A model generated the notes under the pieces. It was given only the letters and a program-made list of their open reading frames with translations. It was not told the DNA's origin and searched no databases. From the NCBI GenBank assembly GCA_963969345.1, contig OZ017770.1, positions 5,899,246 to 5,963,245 of the forward strand: 64,000 bases of DNA, read 5' to 3'. Positions 35,720-46,026 of this stretch are shown here, piece after piece. Source of the DNA: Turbatrix aceti (taxonomy: Eukaryota; Nematoda; Chromadorea; Rhabditida; Panagrolaimidae). How positions within the stretch are numbered: position 1 is the first letter of the stretch; every line of letters starts with the position of its first letter. The position numbers and the translations under genes are program-made.

Positions 35720-36508
35720 TTAGTATCCCATTAGTTCACCCCGGCGAATGTTTTTCATGACCAGCGCGTTGAGAAATTCAAAAGCGGCCTGCGCAGCATC
35801 GTTCTTGGCTTGCGCAGGAGTTACACCCTCGCCGCGGAACGTGTACTTACAGTGAGTTGACGTCGTCATATCCACCGGAGTTGTGTCGACGTCGAAAAAA
35901 AGTAGCGTCGTGTAGAACATTCCTCTATCGACGGAAACCTCGGTAAAAGCAAAACTCGCAGTCTTATCGACAACCGCGCGAACGACTTTCATTGTTTCAC
36001 CATCCTTGAGAAAGTCGGCAGTCTTTTCTGAGTTCAGCGCCTGTTGGCACAACGCCGCGTAGTTTTGATATTTTTTCATGGCTGAAACCATTAAAAAAAA
36101 TAATCAGACAAGTAAGCTAAGAAAACAAACACTCGTCTCGGAGAATGGGGATGGCGATTTCGACAGCCAACTCGAGGGCATCATGGACATTCTTGATATC
36201 GCCGTCGTCCTCGGTGCTAGAAAAAATGAGAAAAAATCACAAAAAAACTTCAAACACCAAACTTACAGTTGCTGGATTTTTTTCAGTCCATAAAAGACGC
36301 TGCACTCATTGTCGTGGCAACTTGGGCATCCCAAACCGGTCGAGTGACTGTTAGTCTTGTCTTTCTCGTCCTCGCCGGTGAGGTCAATGATTTCGGCTGG
36401 TGAATCATTGCGGAGTGAAGGAATCGTATTCGACATCGAGAAACCAGGTACGGGACGAAAAGGTGGAGCACACTTGCTGGCACATATGGTCCGCTTAGTC
36501 CGCTTCAT
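35720..36508 (-). CDS. dsRNA-binding-like protein with SUMO-interaction motif
   Basis: Three exons (36508-36267, 36216-36131, 36081-35720) give 229 residues; the first exon extends to an acceptor at 36518. The N-terminus is MKRTKRTICASKCAPP, shared in pattern with the gene at 38821. Next comes EIIDLTGEDEKDK, a classic SUMO-interaction motif (I-I-D-L-T plus acidic), then CPSCHDNEC. The C-terminal 130 residues end with KYTFRGEGVTPAQAKNDAAQAAFEFL, matching the beta3-alpha2 part of a dsRNA-binding domain (GxGxS-K-AK-AA), preceded by two beta strands. The Lys cluster that contacts RNA is weak. Role unknown; RNA silencing or antiviral defence is possible. Fast-evolving relative to its 5' flank. Confidence 0.65.
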
Positions 36509-36660
36509 ATCAACGTATCTACAAAAATAATAGTTATTATTACAAGAAAGTGAAACAACAAAAAGCACGTTAAACCAGGTCTTGCCAAGTCTTTCATATC
36601 TACAAACAGAACGATAATCACAAAAGGGGAAATACATATGAGAAAAGGTCCAGCAGAGAG
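36509..36660 (-). promoter_or_regulatory. 5' module, copy A (leader, short intron, upstream)
   Basis: About 145 bases (from the acceptor TTTTTGTAG/ATACG up through GACTTGGCAAGACCTGGTTT and GAACGATAATC to TCTCTGCTGG on the minus strand) are nearly identical to 38823-38975. It contains the acceptor before the first coding exon and, upstream, TTTGTAGATATGAAAGACTT. The similarity stops sharply at the outer edge. Confidence 0.7.
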
Positions 36661-36670
36661 TATAAAGCGA

Positions 36671-36966
36671 TTCGACAATTCGGCGACGACTAAATTCAGC
36701 GACCACAATAAAATCGGCGACGTCCAAAATCAGCGACAAAGATGAATGACTAAATTCAGCGACAGCTATATAAAGGATATCTGGGATTCATCTACTTTAT
36801 AAGCACATTAAAGCTGGCTTGATGTCTGATTCTCATACGCGACGAAAAAAATCAGTTCAGATCAGATGGCCGCTAATATCCTCCTCATATCCTCAATAGA
36901 GCTGTCGCTGATTTTGGCTACATTTTTTTGGATGATCGCTGGTTTTTGTCGTCGCCGAATTGTCGT
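36671..36966. repeat. imperfect inverted repeat (short TIR-like element)
   Basis: CGACAATTCGGCGACGAC near 36673-36690 recurs as an exact reverse complement near 36949-36966. Inside, both arms repeat TCAGCGAC/GTCGCTGA units (AAAATCAGCGACA and TGTCGCTGATTTT). Span is about 295 bases. No clear target duplication. It could be a MITE or a local inverted duplication. Confidence 0.5.
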
Positions 36967-37132
36967 TCCGCCCAATCCAGAAAAAAACCATTCCCAAGGA
37001 CCGCGAGCCTTATCTCGCTGCGCTTCACACCTTTTCCGATGGCCCCTCCAGAGAACCCTCTGCTCCTATCGCTGGGAAGTGCCGTACGGCAGTGCAGTCT
37101 CTCTCGATTTGAATGCCGACCTTTTCAGATAA
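36866..37132 (+). CDS. candidate small membrane-anchored protein
   Basis: A single 88-codon frame starts with a strong hydrophobic anchor (LLISSIELSLILATFFWMIAGF) followed by CRRR, the layout of a signal anchor. A TATA-like CTATATAAAGG lies about 100 bases upstream and AATAAA at 37193. The second half is also open in the other frames, so a frame change or intron is possible. The start of the frame overlaps the right arm of the inverted repeat, which lowers confidence. Confidence 0.35.
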   Translation: MAANILLISSIELSLILATFFWMIAGFCRRRIVVPPNPEKNHSQGPRALSRCASHLFRWPLQRTLCSYRWEVPYGSAVSLDLNADLFR

Positions 37133-37192
37133 GCCTGTCCCGCTTTGTAATATAAAGGGTCAGTCTTTGACTGACCTCTTCAGTTGCAAACC

Positions 37193-37198
37193 AATAAA
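37193..37198 (+). terminator. poly(A) signal AATAAA, small candidate gene
   Basis: AATAAA lies 60 bases after the stop of the 88-codon frame. Confidence 0.4.
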
Positions 37199-37969
37199 GT
37201 TGTTGTGTAACTCGCGTTTGGCTATTTTCTGCTTCGACAGACTTCGTACGGCGAAGCCCAACGTTCACCAAATCCTCGTTGACGGCAAAGCCTCAGAGCC
37301 CCCCGCAACGACATCATCTCCAGTCCGGTAGCGTGAAGCGCCGCGAGTCGCTTGTTATATTAAAACTTGTTATATTAAAACAAAATGAGTCGATGACAAG
37401 CGAATATCCCTATTGTGGCCATTCATGGATGGGCTAGGTACGCAGATATTGAGCACCGAAGTCTGTTAAATTTGAATGCAAGGGTAAGGAAAGACATTCA
37501 AATTAAAAGAGTGCGTATTGAAGACTCAATAGATAGTCTCTCTTTCATTCGTATCCTAAATTTCTTATCTATTTCGGATGTAAAAGGATGTAAAAGCTTT
37601 CGTGTTATAGCACAAAAGCACACAATACTTTATGCCTTTAACAACATATTGTTTATAAAACCAATTTGTTAAAGATAATGATAAAACATGTCGATAACCA
37701 GAACTATATATGTGTTACATTACGAACGCAAGCGGTGTGAAAAAAGCAACAAAAAAACAGCCAACAACCATTTTTTATATTTGATATCAAAAACGCTCAA
37801 ATCAGCTGTTCTTACTGCCATTGGAGCAAAATATTACCGCCCTGATGCATATTTTGTTTTCCCTGGTGACTTCAATTTCCTTTCAGACATTATTTATTAA
37901 AAGAACAACACAGTACTACAAAAAAACAACCTGAAAAATCAAACAAACTATCGAAAAAGACTCAGAGAA
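37199..37969. other. intergenic region
   Basis: AT-rich with no supportable gene. GTTATATTAAAAC is directly repeated near 37353-37381. Confidence 0.5.
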
Positions 37970-38821
37970 TTACTCGAGAGCAGACGGAGGGAGGATATTA
38001 GAAAGACGGTCAGTATGAAGCGTAGGTGAAACAACGCAAACGGGGCCTCTGCCATGAGCGAAAGATTGCCAAACGTCAACAATGCTGCTGACTTCCTTCA
38101 CGGTAGTATGTCGACAGAGAATCGGGTTCGTCGAGGTGATGCCTGTGAGGAAGTACTTCATTGGCCGAGCCGCCGAAGTCTGTTCACCGAATGAAGTTGG
38201 GTTGTCACCCAGTAGCGCCTAAAAAACAAAAAAAAATTTAATTCCAATATAAAGTTTTTAAGAACAAATATTGTAAAATATACTGACATCCAGAATCTGA
38301 GGAATCTTTGTTGATTTGAACGTGATCGGAGAGAGATCCTGATCGGCAAACGTGACGTGCCTACCTCGATGAGTTAAAACGAAACGCTGAGAATTGATGC
38401 CGCTGGCGGTGACCGGATGCATTCCATCGGTTTCTTGTTCATCATTTGTTAGATCAATGAGAACTGGAACGTTGGGTGTAGAATGAATGTCGCTGAGATG
38501 CTTAAAATAAAGCGGAAAATCGGTAAACGTCCTCGTGCAAAAAGCACACTTGATCGGCGCCGATGCCTGAGTGAGAAGTGGAACACGATTGTCTACGGTA
38601 ACCGTCGTATCAGTAACCGCGACCGTCTGAGAATTTGTTGAAGTCTCATAATCATCGGGAGACGGCACCTTCAGATTTCGGTGTTTTGAACGATAGTGTT
38701 TCTGTAGACTCAGAAACGTGACGTACATGTGTCGACAATCAAGCTCTTTACAGAAATACTTGCGGCAATAGGGTTTTGGAGGAGCGCACTTGCGGGCGCA
38801 CATTGTTGTCCTCATAACCAT
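37970..38821 (-). CDS. C2H2 zinc-finger protein with SUMO-interaction motif
   Basis: Two exons (38821-38288 and 38218-37970) give 260 residues; the first exon begins at an acceptor near 38824. The N-terminus (TTMCARKCAPPKP) matches that of the gene at 36508. Two C2H2 fingers follow: CKELDC...HYRSKH (about residues 20-45) and CAFC...HLSDIH (about 105-125). Next is VLIDLTNDEQE, a SUMO-interaction motif. The C-terminal 80 residues have no recognised domain. Nuclear function is likely, but the target is unknown. Its coding part is very unlike its neighbour at 35.7 kb although the 5' module is nearly the same. Confidence 0.7.
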
Positions 38822-38975
38822 GTTTCTACAAAAAGAATAGTTATTATTACAAGAAAGTGAAACAACAAAAAACACGTCAAACCAGGCCTTGCCAAGTCTT
38901 TAATATCTACAAACAGAACGATAATCAATCACAAAAGGGGAAATAATATGAGAAAAGGACCAGCAGAGAGCGCAA
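38822..38975 (-). promoter_or_regulatory. 5' module, copy B
   Basis: This copy is nearly identical to 36509-36660, with a few substitutions and small indels (for example ATCAATCACAAAAGG against ATCACAAAAGG). It holds the acceptor used by the zinc-finger gene. Confidence 0.7.
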
Positions 38976-40081
38976 TGCGAGCAGTGGGTTTTTACGACTG
39001 AAAGAATGCTTTGTTGCTTGCATAAAGCACAGTAGCAGCTTTCGCTGTCAGAGAAAAGTGCGCGCGTCCTCGCAGCTCACAGGTTTATTGCAAAACTTCC
39101 AGGAATTCCTTGAGAGTGCAGTATTACCAGCGATAATTTGACACTAAACTGACAATGAGCACAAATGTAAAAACACAAGCAGGTTATGTCCGTGCCAAAA
39201 GAATGTCAATGTGGGGGTGAGAAACCAAAAGCATGTGGATATAACATTACCAAAAACAAGATTTTGAACAAAAAAACAAGAAGAATAAACGGTTATGAAG
39301 CCCTCGCAATTTCAGATTGTTTGAGTTGAAGCAAGCATGGAGTATAAAAGAAAATACTTCCAAAGCGAGCCACATCAGCTCAAAATCCGCCGAAATCAAG
39401 AGAGATCAAAAGCAACCCAGGTCACCTCGAGGATATCCCGAACTTATCAAATCAAAAGCTGATGAATTAAAAGTGGTGATTTATCTGAACATCAATATAA
39501 AAACCATGCGCTTTCTTTTGCAAGCCGTTATCAAAATGTTTCGTGCTAAGACGAAGCAAATACTAAAATTACAAATGTCGTGTTTGTTTGCATTTTTACA
39601 GAAAAACGCAGACACGTAAAAAATGGCCGATTGAACATCTCTGATCTGTGCCATAAGGACGACACGATTTCTTATCGTCATATATATTGCGTGTACATAC
39701 AATCCAGAAAAAGGCCATTATCAGAACTTTTCGCGTCGAGACAATGTCACTGTTAAAACGACAATTGTCACTGTTTTGAATTTTTGAACACACAAGTACA
39801 TCAGGGGTATTCGGGGCACAACTAAGACAAGTTTACGAATACACTGATAACGACACACACAAAAATCGATTGAATGAACATCTCAGATCCGTGTCCGTTA
39901 CGTGTACTCAAACATACAAGATTTACAAAAAAAAGGAGAAACAAGAACGCATCGAACAATCGCACAAAAATGATGACGCTCACTTGGAACATGCGCATGT
40001 CGATATTTGTTGGCCAAATGTGAATGGTCGATCGATCACATCGTGATATTATTCTTGGCTTCTCGATGCGGCTGGGGTGCC
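38976..40081. other. intergenic region
   Basis: AT-rich without supportable genes on either strand. GAACATCTC(T/A)GATC(T/C)GTG(C/T) occurs twice (about 39632 and 39876), which may mark a decayed direct repeat. Confidence 0.5.
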
Positions 40082-40119
40082 GAGCATTCGAGCGAGCGGC
40101 TCGGCTCGCTCGAATGCTC
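40082..40119. repeat. GAGC-rich perfect palindrome (16-base arms, 6-base loop)
   Basis: GAGCATTCGAGCGAGC, a GGCTCG loop, then its exact reverse complement. The flank continues as GCTCG repeats and ends CGACAACTCTG, sharing ACAACTCTG with the right end of the hAT-like element at 45.3 kb. Probably a decayed relative of that element. Confidence 0.7.
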
Positions 40120-41196
40120 GAAATGCTCGGTTCGATGCTCGGCTCGGTCGACAACTCTGTTATAGAGTACTAGCAAAATATTGGTTACAGTTCTGCAATC
40201 ATTCATTTTCCTGATGCCCAGAGCAAATGATTGGTCCGTGAATAGATTAATAGTAGTTCTGTTGATGTGTCTCTTCTCGACAGCAGTGCACCCACAGAGT
40301 TTTGATAAGAGACGACTGTCATACCATGACTTCGACTTCTACAAAATGGCAGAGGCATCGTGCTAAGACAAAATACATCCTGTAAATTCATGCAGCAGAT
40401 TTGCTTTCGTCTGCAAATCGCAATTTGCACAACTAATTTTAGAGCAACTACAGTAACAAAAATACATCAAAACAGTGTACTCTTTGACTTCTTTTTTGTT
40501 GTGACCGCTACTTGTCTTTACGATTTACTCCCGGTGATAAAAACACCTGTAACAAACAATACATAATTACAATACATCAATGAGGGAAATCCTTACCTTC
40601 CGACCGTAACAAGGTAACGCGTCGGAGGTGTAACTACAGGGAGGGTTGACAACACAATCGATACAACAACAATGAGTAAGGAGAATACAATGACAAAGGA
40701 AAGTAACTATGCTAATCATTAGTACTGCACGCACGGTGCAGGTACAACATTTTTTTTGTTGTGTCGCATACATTTTACTTATGTATCTGCTAACTTTCGC
40801 GTAGAATTCTTAGTATACCATCAAAAATACGTGTCTTTCTTGTTACGTGTTTCAAGTAGTAATTCTTGTTAGGTTTCTTAGCCAAAGAACTTGCTCAAAC
40901 GTTGCTCAAGTTTTACGACATGTATATTTTATCGCTAACAAAACTCTGCATTTTTGACAAATGCTTTTTGTCCGACTTTTGCAGTTCTTGAACGCTATAT
41001 TTACCTTAAAATACGGTATCATCATGGCCGTTTTAACTACCATTAGTCACTGCAGGGGACAAAAATATTGTATTCACTGCGTGAAAGGGATTAATCACGT
41101 TGGCGATTCTACGATCTGATTTATTTAGTATTTAATTGCATTTTTTTGTTTGACTTTTGAAAAAAAAACAAATAATTTGAATATTAACAAATCAAT
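40120..41196. other. intergenic region
   Basis: I see no gene. Several stretches of GTTGT/ACAAC and homopolymers occur. ORFs at 40181-40366 (plus) and 40567-40773 (minus) have no support. Confidence 0.5.
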
Positions 41197-41271
41197 AGCC
41201 TTTGTGTTTCCTAATATCTGGTCTAATGATAACTAACCACTGAGTAATGGTGAAATAAATAAAATAAATAA
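41197..41271 (+). mobile_element. very short 3' fragment of the same LINE family
   Basis: ATCTGGTCTAATGATAACTAACCACTGAGTAATGGTGAAATAAATAA-type sequence (41215-41262) is the reverse complement of the 3' end of the LINE at 26.55-27.35 kb, with one or two differences, followed by an (AAAT)n tail. AAATCAAT before (41189-41196) and after (41272-41279) looks like its target duplication. The copy is about 75 bases long. Confidence 0.75.
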
Positions 41272-41424
41272 AAATCAATTACCATTCCTGCGTTTAATTT
41301 TTTGAATCCCTTACATCAAGTGCTGATTGAGAATCTTTAAAAATGACTACCTCGATGCTCCTGATTTATTATTTTATTCAATCTTATTCCAAAAACAATG
41401 GTGCGTGATTTAATTGGATTTAAA

Positions 41425-42063
41425 ATGCTAGAAATTGCCAGTGACAAAGAAGATGGAAGTTGTCAGTCGACGCTTGAGGGGGCGTCGAAGACTCCAGCAA
41501 CGTCGACGACGTCGAAGTGCTTACATTGGAACTCGAGACCATAAGATAATCTCGATGAGTTTTCTTTTCTTGAAGGTGTCGTTTACGTTCCTCGTTGATC
41601 ACTCAAAAAACATGCATTCTTATCACATTTTTATTTACTGAATCTTTATTTACACAAAAGAAGGCGTCAGGTGCGACGCAAAGGTTTTAATTAGTAGCGA
41701 CAAAATAAAAAAAAGTGTGGCTCATACGCCAGTCACAATTCCCTCAGAGCTACTTTTTTGGAAAAAAGTTGTCGCCACGGTTGTTTCTATTCGGACGATC
41801 ATGTGCAGAAGACGTGGAAAAGTATCTTTTATTTTGTATGATGACGCTGCCCAAGGGGCACAGTTAAAACACAATTGGCAGGTTAGTCACTGCAATTTAC
41901 ATAGCATAAGCCAATGTTAAGATCATTCATTTATAATAATTTTGGTTGATAAAAAACGCATTTCTTGCAGTATACTTATCAGTCAAGCAAAAAAATGCAA
42001 AAAGTCATACGTTTCATTAGACGTCTACGACATTTACCTACGACCAAGGCGCAAATGTCTTGA
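41425..42063 (+). CDS. candidate small basic protein (unknown)
   Basis: The most plausible model has exons 41425-41516, 41671-41881 and 41971-42063 (131 residues). The last junction is strong: AACACAATTGGCAG/GTTAGT joined to TTTCTTGCAG/TATACT. The middle exon contains LFWKKVVATVVSIRTIMCRRRG; the C-terminus is basic (RFIRRLRHLPTTK). The first intron is weak (GTGCTT donor, GGCGTCAG acceptor), and another acceptor at 41694 also keeps the frame. The N-terminal exon is Ser/Thr-rich. I recognise no family. It may be part of a larger gene. Confidence 0.38.
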
Positions 42064-43043
42064 ATGATCCAGAAATGACAGGAGTAAGCTGAAAACTAAA
42101 ACGAGGAACTGAAGGTGTCAAAGTTTCTTTTTTTAGAAGCACTAACGCATTTGCAGGCATGTGCAAACTAAATGTACTACAAACTTTTATTCCGAAAATA
42201 ATACAAAAAAAGCACAGTAAGCCCACCAACATCCGTTATCGTTGCAGCTGGAAACAACTGGAAACAACTTTTTAAAAGTCCTAAAAAAGCATTCGCTATC
42301 ACTGCAAACAATGGCTATTTCCAACAACAATGGTTTCACTTTGTATTTGTAGTAAGTTTTCATTTTGTTTTTCATGTCAAGACATTTGACATTTGTGACG
42401 CTGAAAAACCAAAAACAGTGAAAATTGTTGTTACGATGGTAGTAATTTTTAAGAAAAACTGAGAACTAAAAATTAAGACTTTCAAAATTGAGAGAGGCAT
42501 GAAACCAGGGCAAAGTTGTTAGAAGTTGTGCAAACGTTCTTTTTTGGTAGTAAGATAGTATTTATATGTATGACACCGTTTTTTTGTCAAAGACGACGAC
42601 GTTACCTGCCATGTTGGCGTAGATGTAATTTTATCATCCGATTTTAACATATGTTACTGTATTTTGCAGTCATCGGTTACCGTGATGCGTGAAATTGCAA
42701 AACAGGAAATAAATAATCCTTTGTACAAGTAATTGCCATTTTTGCCATTTTTACGAATCGTCAGGTGATAAATTATGCCTTTCAATTGTAAATTGTAATT
42801 TTAAATCTCTGGACTGTAATTTTAGCAGAAAATAATATGTAATGAATTATAAACGATAGCCGTCTACGTCAAAATAAAAAAAGCGGTGTATGCGCCGGCC
42901 CAGGAGAGCACAGTAGGCATTTCTATTTTTTTTTGTTTCTGCTGACGGACAGACAAGTGACAGTCGAGAAAGCTTCATGCCTTATTCGGCAGTTGAGTGA
43001 TTTGCAGCGAGCTTGAGTTTGCGGATTGTCGTAACGACTACTC
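42064..43043. other. intergenic region
   Basis: No supportable gene. The 42590-42650 stretch shares AATTTTAT(C)ATCCGATTT with the 34.9-kb region. Confidence 0.45.
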
Positions 43044-43451
43044 ATGTCATCAGAAATGATTGTCAAACTTTTGTTATGTGCAACGATTATGGCTTCATGC
43101 TTTGCAACATCCGTCATCGGTATGTTATGCGACACCTCTGTTTTGACTATCTGTTGTTTCTGTTGTTTTGCCCTGCCGAATACCCCTGTTTTCAAAAAAA
43201 CTTTTAACAAACGTTTTTTTTTAGATTACGTCGCTATAAGACCAGACGACCTCACCGATGACAGTCCGCTGGCCGATGAAGTAGAGAAGATTCACGCGAC
43301 TCCTCTTGACGTTTTCCTGGATCGTACCGAAGACAGTCAGGAAGCAGGAAAATCACTGAATACCCTGAGAAATCGTCGTCCGATGTGTTTCTGCTGCCGT
43401 ACATTTGTTTGTCACCACCAGCGATGCCCCTGTTCTAAATTCATTCTTTAA
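43044..43451 (+). CDS. secreted six-Cys peptide precursor
   Basis: Two exons (43044-43119 and 43225-43451) give 100 residues. The N-terminus is a signal peptide (MIVKLLLCATIMASCFA from the second Met at 43056; the first Met adds four residues). A 50-residue acidic propeptide follows, then a dibasic site (RNRR) and a C-terminal Cys-rich peptide of about 23 residues with the framework C-x-CC-x4-C-x4-C-x-C (CFCCRTFVCHHQRCPC). The organisation is that of a processed secreted peptide (neuropeptide, antimicrobial or effector); sequence alone does not decide which. A broken relative lies at 35.0 kb. An AATAAA follows at 43548. Confidence 0.68.
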   Translation: MSSEMIVKLLLCATIMASCFATSVIGMLCDTSVLTICCFCCFALPNTPVFKKTFNKRFFLDYVAIRPDDLTDDSPLADEVEKIHATPLDVFLDRTEDSQEAGKSLNTLRNRRPMCFCCRTFVCHHQRCPCSKFIL

Positions 43452-43547
43452 TGTTTTTCATTATCATCTCAACAACAGCAGCAATCCAAACAATAATTCT
43501 TTTCTTCTCTATCATGCGCGCGACATATGCTTTCAATTGTGAACACC

Positions 43548-43553
43548 AATAAA
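43548..43553 (+). terminator. poly(A) signal AATAAA, six-Cys peptide gene
   Basis: AATAAA lies 97 bases after the stop codon. Confidence 0.55.
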
Positions 43554-45271
43554 AGCTTATAAATTGAAATGCCGACAAGTAGCTGGGACATTGGTTTCTC
43601 AGGTAGTCTTGCTACTAGAGAACGTCAAAAACTAGTTTTTCTGCAATAATTTTTTTGCATTTTAATTGATAAGCCAATTGACATCACCTTGTCTTGCTCA
43701 TTGTTGACATCATTATTACCTGTGTGAACCAGAAGTAATTTTCAAAGGTGCACGTTTGCTTATTAGTAAATTGCTTATTAGTAAATGCACTTTAAGCCAT
43801 TCTTAGGCCTGTAATTCCAGTTTTCTGAACTCTAAATTTTTTTACTTTTTTTAACACTGCGGGGGATTTGTTTATGGAGCATTAATAATTTGTGCCAAAA
43901 AATATTCCTTTCCTCTGAAATCCGGTAGTTATGACACGGTTATTTTAACAGAATGCACTCCACGCGTTGGCGTCCACTTTGTCACACCTTAATGCACAAA
44001 GCAAGGGAATGGCGATCAGCGTCCTAAATTTTTTCCCAAAATGCTTTTTATCACGCACTCTTAACTCAAACAAATCGGGCTTTAATGAAATTCAATTTAA
44101 TGAAAAAGTTGGAATGCAAAGCCGACGTCCTGTCTATCAGGCTGCAGCCAGCGAAAGAAGTTAATGCGAATTTCTATTGTCAAACTACCCGTAATGACCA
44201 ATACTTGAACTTGTATTTACTCAGATGAATCTCTGCCAAAGGTACAAAATAGTTTTGCTTGGTAGTGTTGATTGTCACGGGAAGGAGGGTTGTAGTAGTA
44301 CTAAATGCTTACGCGACACTGTTTTCATATCCAAAGCCGTTACGCAGCAACGAAATTCATAGCAAACCTGCTTGGCGCGGTACATACACTATCTCTTAGG
44401 TCAGCAAAAGCTCTACGGACAGCGAGGGAATTGACTAACACCCAACTGACCTCCGACTGCACGCGCGCGATTTACGTTTTATGCGTACTTGCGCATCACA
44501 AGCAAACCTCTGACAAATAAATCTTAATCTTTTTCAAATGCATTTCTAATGAATAAGATGCTTCTTGAAAACAGACGTGATGTGATTTACGCGGGGTCTT
44601 TGAACACGTGTATTTTTTATTCCCTCTCTATTCTTTGGTAGTCGTGAAACATCGCGGCAGAATGAATTTTAATTGTATCGGAGTTGTGAACTTGATTAGG
44701 TCGGAGCCATAACATAATTTTCCGTGTAAGGGCAGTCAAGAAACGATACGGATAACACATCCGTGGTGGTTGTTAAAATTAACGATTAAACTGTTGTGAA
44801 TCGGTGTCACGAACGCTGTGTTTAATTTTTCTTATGTGCTCAAGGACACGTCCCCTATATTCTCGGTTACTCCTTTTTCTTACATGAGTTGGTGATTCAA
44901 GGCTGAAACAACCTGGTCACTTTATTACAAAGATTTAGACGCCAAGACACCCACAAACAGGCTTTTTGATTTTTTTGTAATTGAAAAGAGGGTCTTTTCA
45001 TTTTGCGCCACAGTTTGTGTGATGAGTAATAAATACATGACAAAATTCATGCTGCGTGCGTTCAACGGGCGTATATCCACCAAAATCGTTTTTCTGCTCG
45101 GTGATCAAGTGAGATTTTTTGCGATTGGATCTTTCCTTTTTTTCACATGACATGTCGCGTCGTCAGGTGCTTCCTTTTATGTACAAAAATCATACCGTGA
45201 ATACTCATTCTCACATATACAAGAATGACCGGACGAGGACGGGTCCATGTAAGGATTGAATTTTTCTTTGT
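43554..45271. other. intergenic region
   Basis: AT-rich, no supportable genes on either strand. TTGCTTATTAGTAAA is directly repeated near 43757-43784. Confidence 0.5.
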
Positions 45272-45279
45272 ACTCAGAC
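45272..45279. repeat. 8-base target-site duplication, left (ACTCAGAC)
   Basis: This exactly matches 45820-45827. Confidence 0.75.
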
Positions 45280-45819
45280 CAGAGTTGTTCGATGCTCACC
45301 AAATTGCTCCTGCTCACTGCTCGCTCACTGCTCAGCTCACGAGCGCGAGCGGAGCGAGCGCGAAAAATTGGAGTGCTCAATGAGCGTGAGCAGAGCGAGC
45401 ACGAAAAATTGAATTGCTCAAAGAGCGCGAGCAGAGCGAGCAAGAGAAATTTTTAAAATCAGCACTGCTCACTATAAATTTAGTGCTACAAATACTAAAA
45501 TACTGGTAGTTTCGATCAAAAACACGATGTTGGGGGTATCTCCAAAGAGTATACGGTCTTTCTTTTAGTGAGGAACTGAATTTTGGCTCAAAATTCACTT
45601 TTTTATGTGTGAGCCATGTTTGCTCATTGCTCGCTCCTGCTCAACTCACGAGCGTGAGCAGAGCAAGAGCAGAGAATCTGAGAATAAAAGAGCGCGAGCG
45701 GAGCGAGCGCGAAAATTTTAGGAACTCAAAGAGCATGAGCAGAGCGAGCACGGAAAATTGAATTGCTCAAAGAGCGCGAGCAGAGCGAGCACTGAAAACT
45801 GTCGAATTGAACAACTCTG
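45280..45819. mobile_element. hAT-like non-autonomous element with GAGC tandem repeats
   Basis: The element is 540 bases. It begins CAGAGTTGTTCGATG and its right end reads CAGAGTTGTTCAATT when reverse-complemented, an 11-base inverted repeat of hAT type. An 8-base duplication (ACTCAGAC) flanks it. The interior is two blocks (about 45300-45460 and 45620-45800), each a head-to-tail array of a unit of about 44 bases built from GAGCGCGAGC, GGAGCGAGC, GCGAAAAATTG and GTGCTCAA. No transposase. The Arg/Ser-rich open frames over it are products of the GAGC repeats. Confidence 0.8.
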
Positions 45820-45827
45820 ACTCAGAC
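45820..45827. repeat. 8-base target-site duplication, right (ACTCAGAC)
   Basis: This exactly matches 45272-45279. Confidence 0.75.
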
Positions 45828-46026
45828 ACAAAAGCCGTGTTGTGCTTTTCTTTCTGTTCCCTTTTGAGCAATCGTGTTACTTTGTTTTGAGGTTCTGGAT
45901 TTGTTTTAACCTGTCCGTTGAGTCAGGAATCGTTTTACAATTGAGAAAGTCTCGTTTTGCAGATCACTGTAACGTGCGCCTTTCAATGGTTACTTGACAT
46001 TGCATAACGCGGTATATTGACAAAAA

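Noticed and set aside
45177..45443. Arg/Ser-rich minus-strand frame of 88 codons
   Set aside because: Produced by the GAGC tandem repeats of the hAT-like element.
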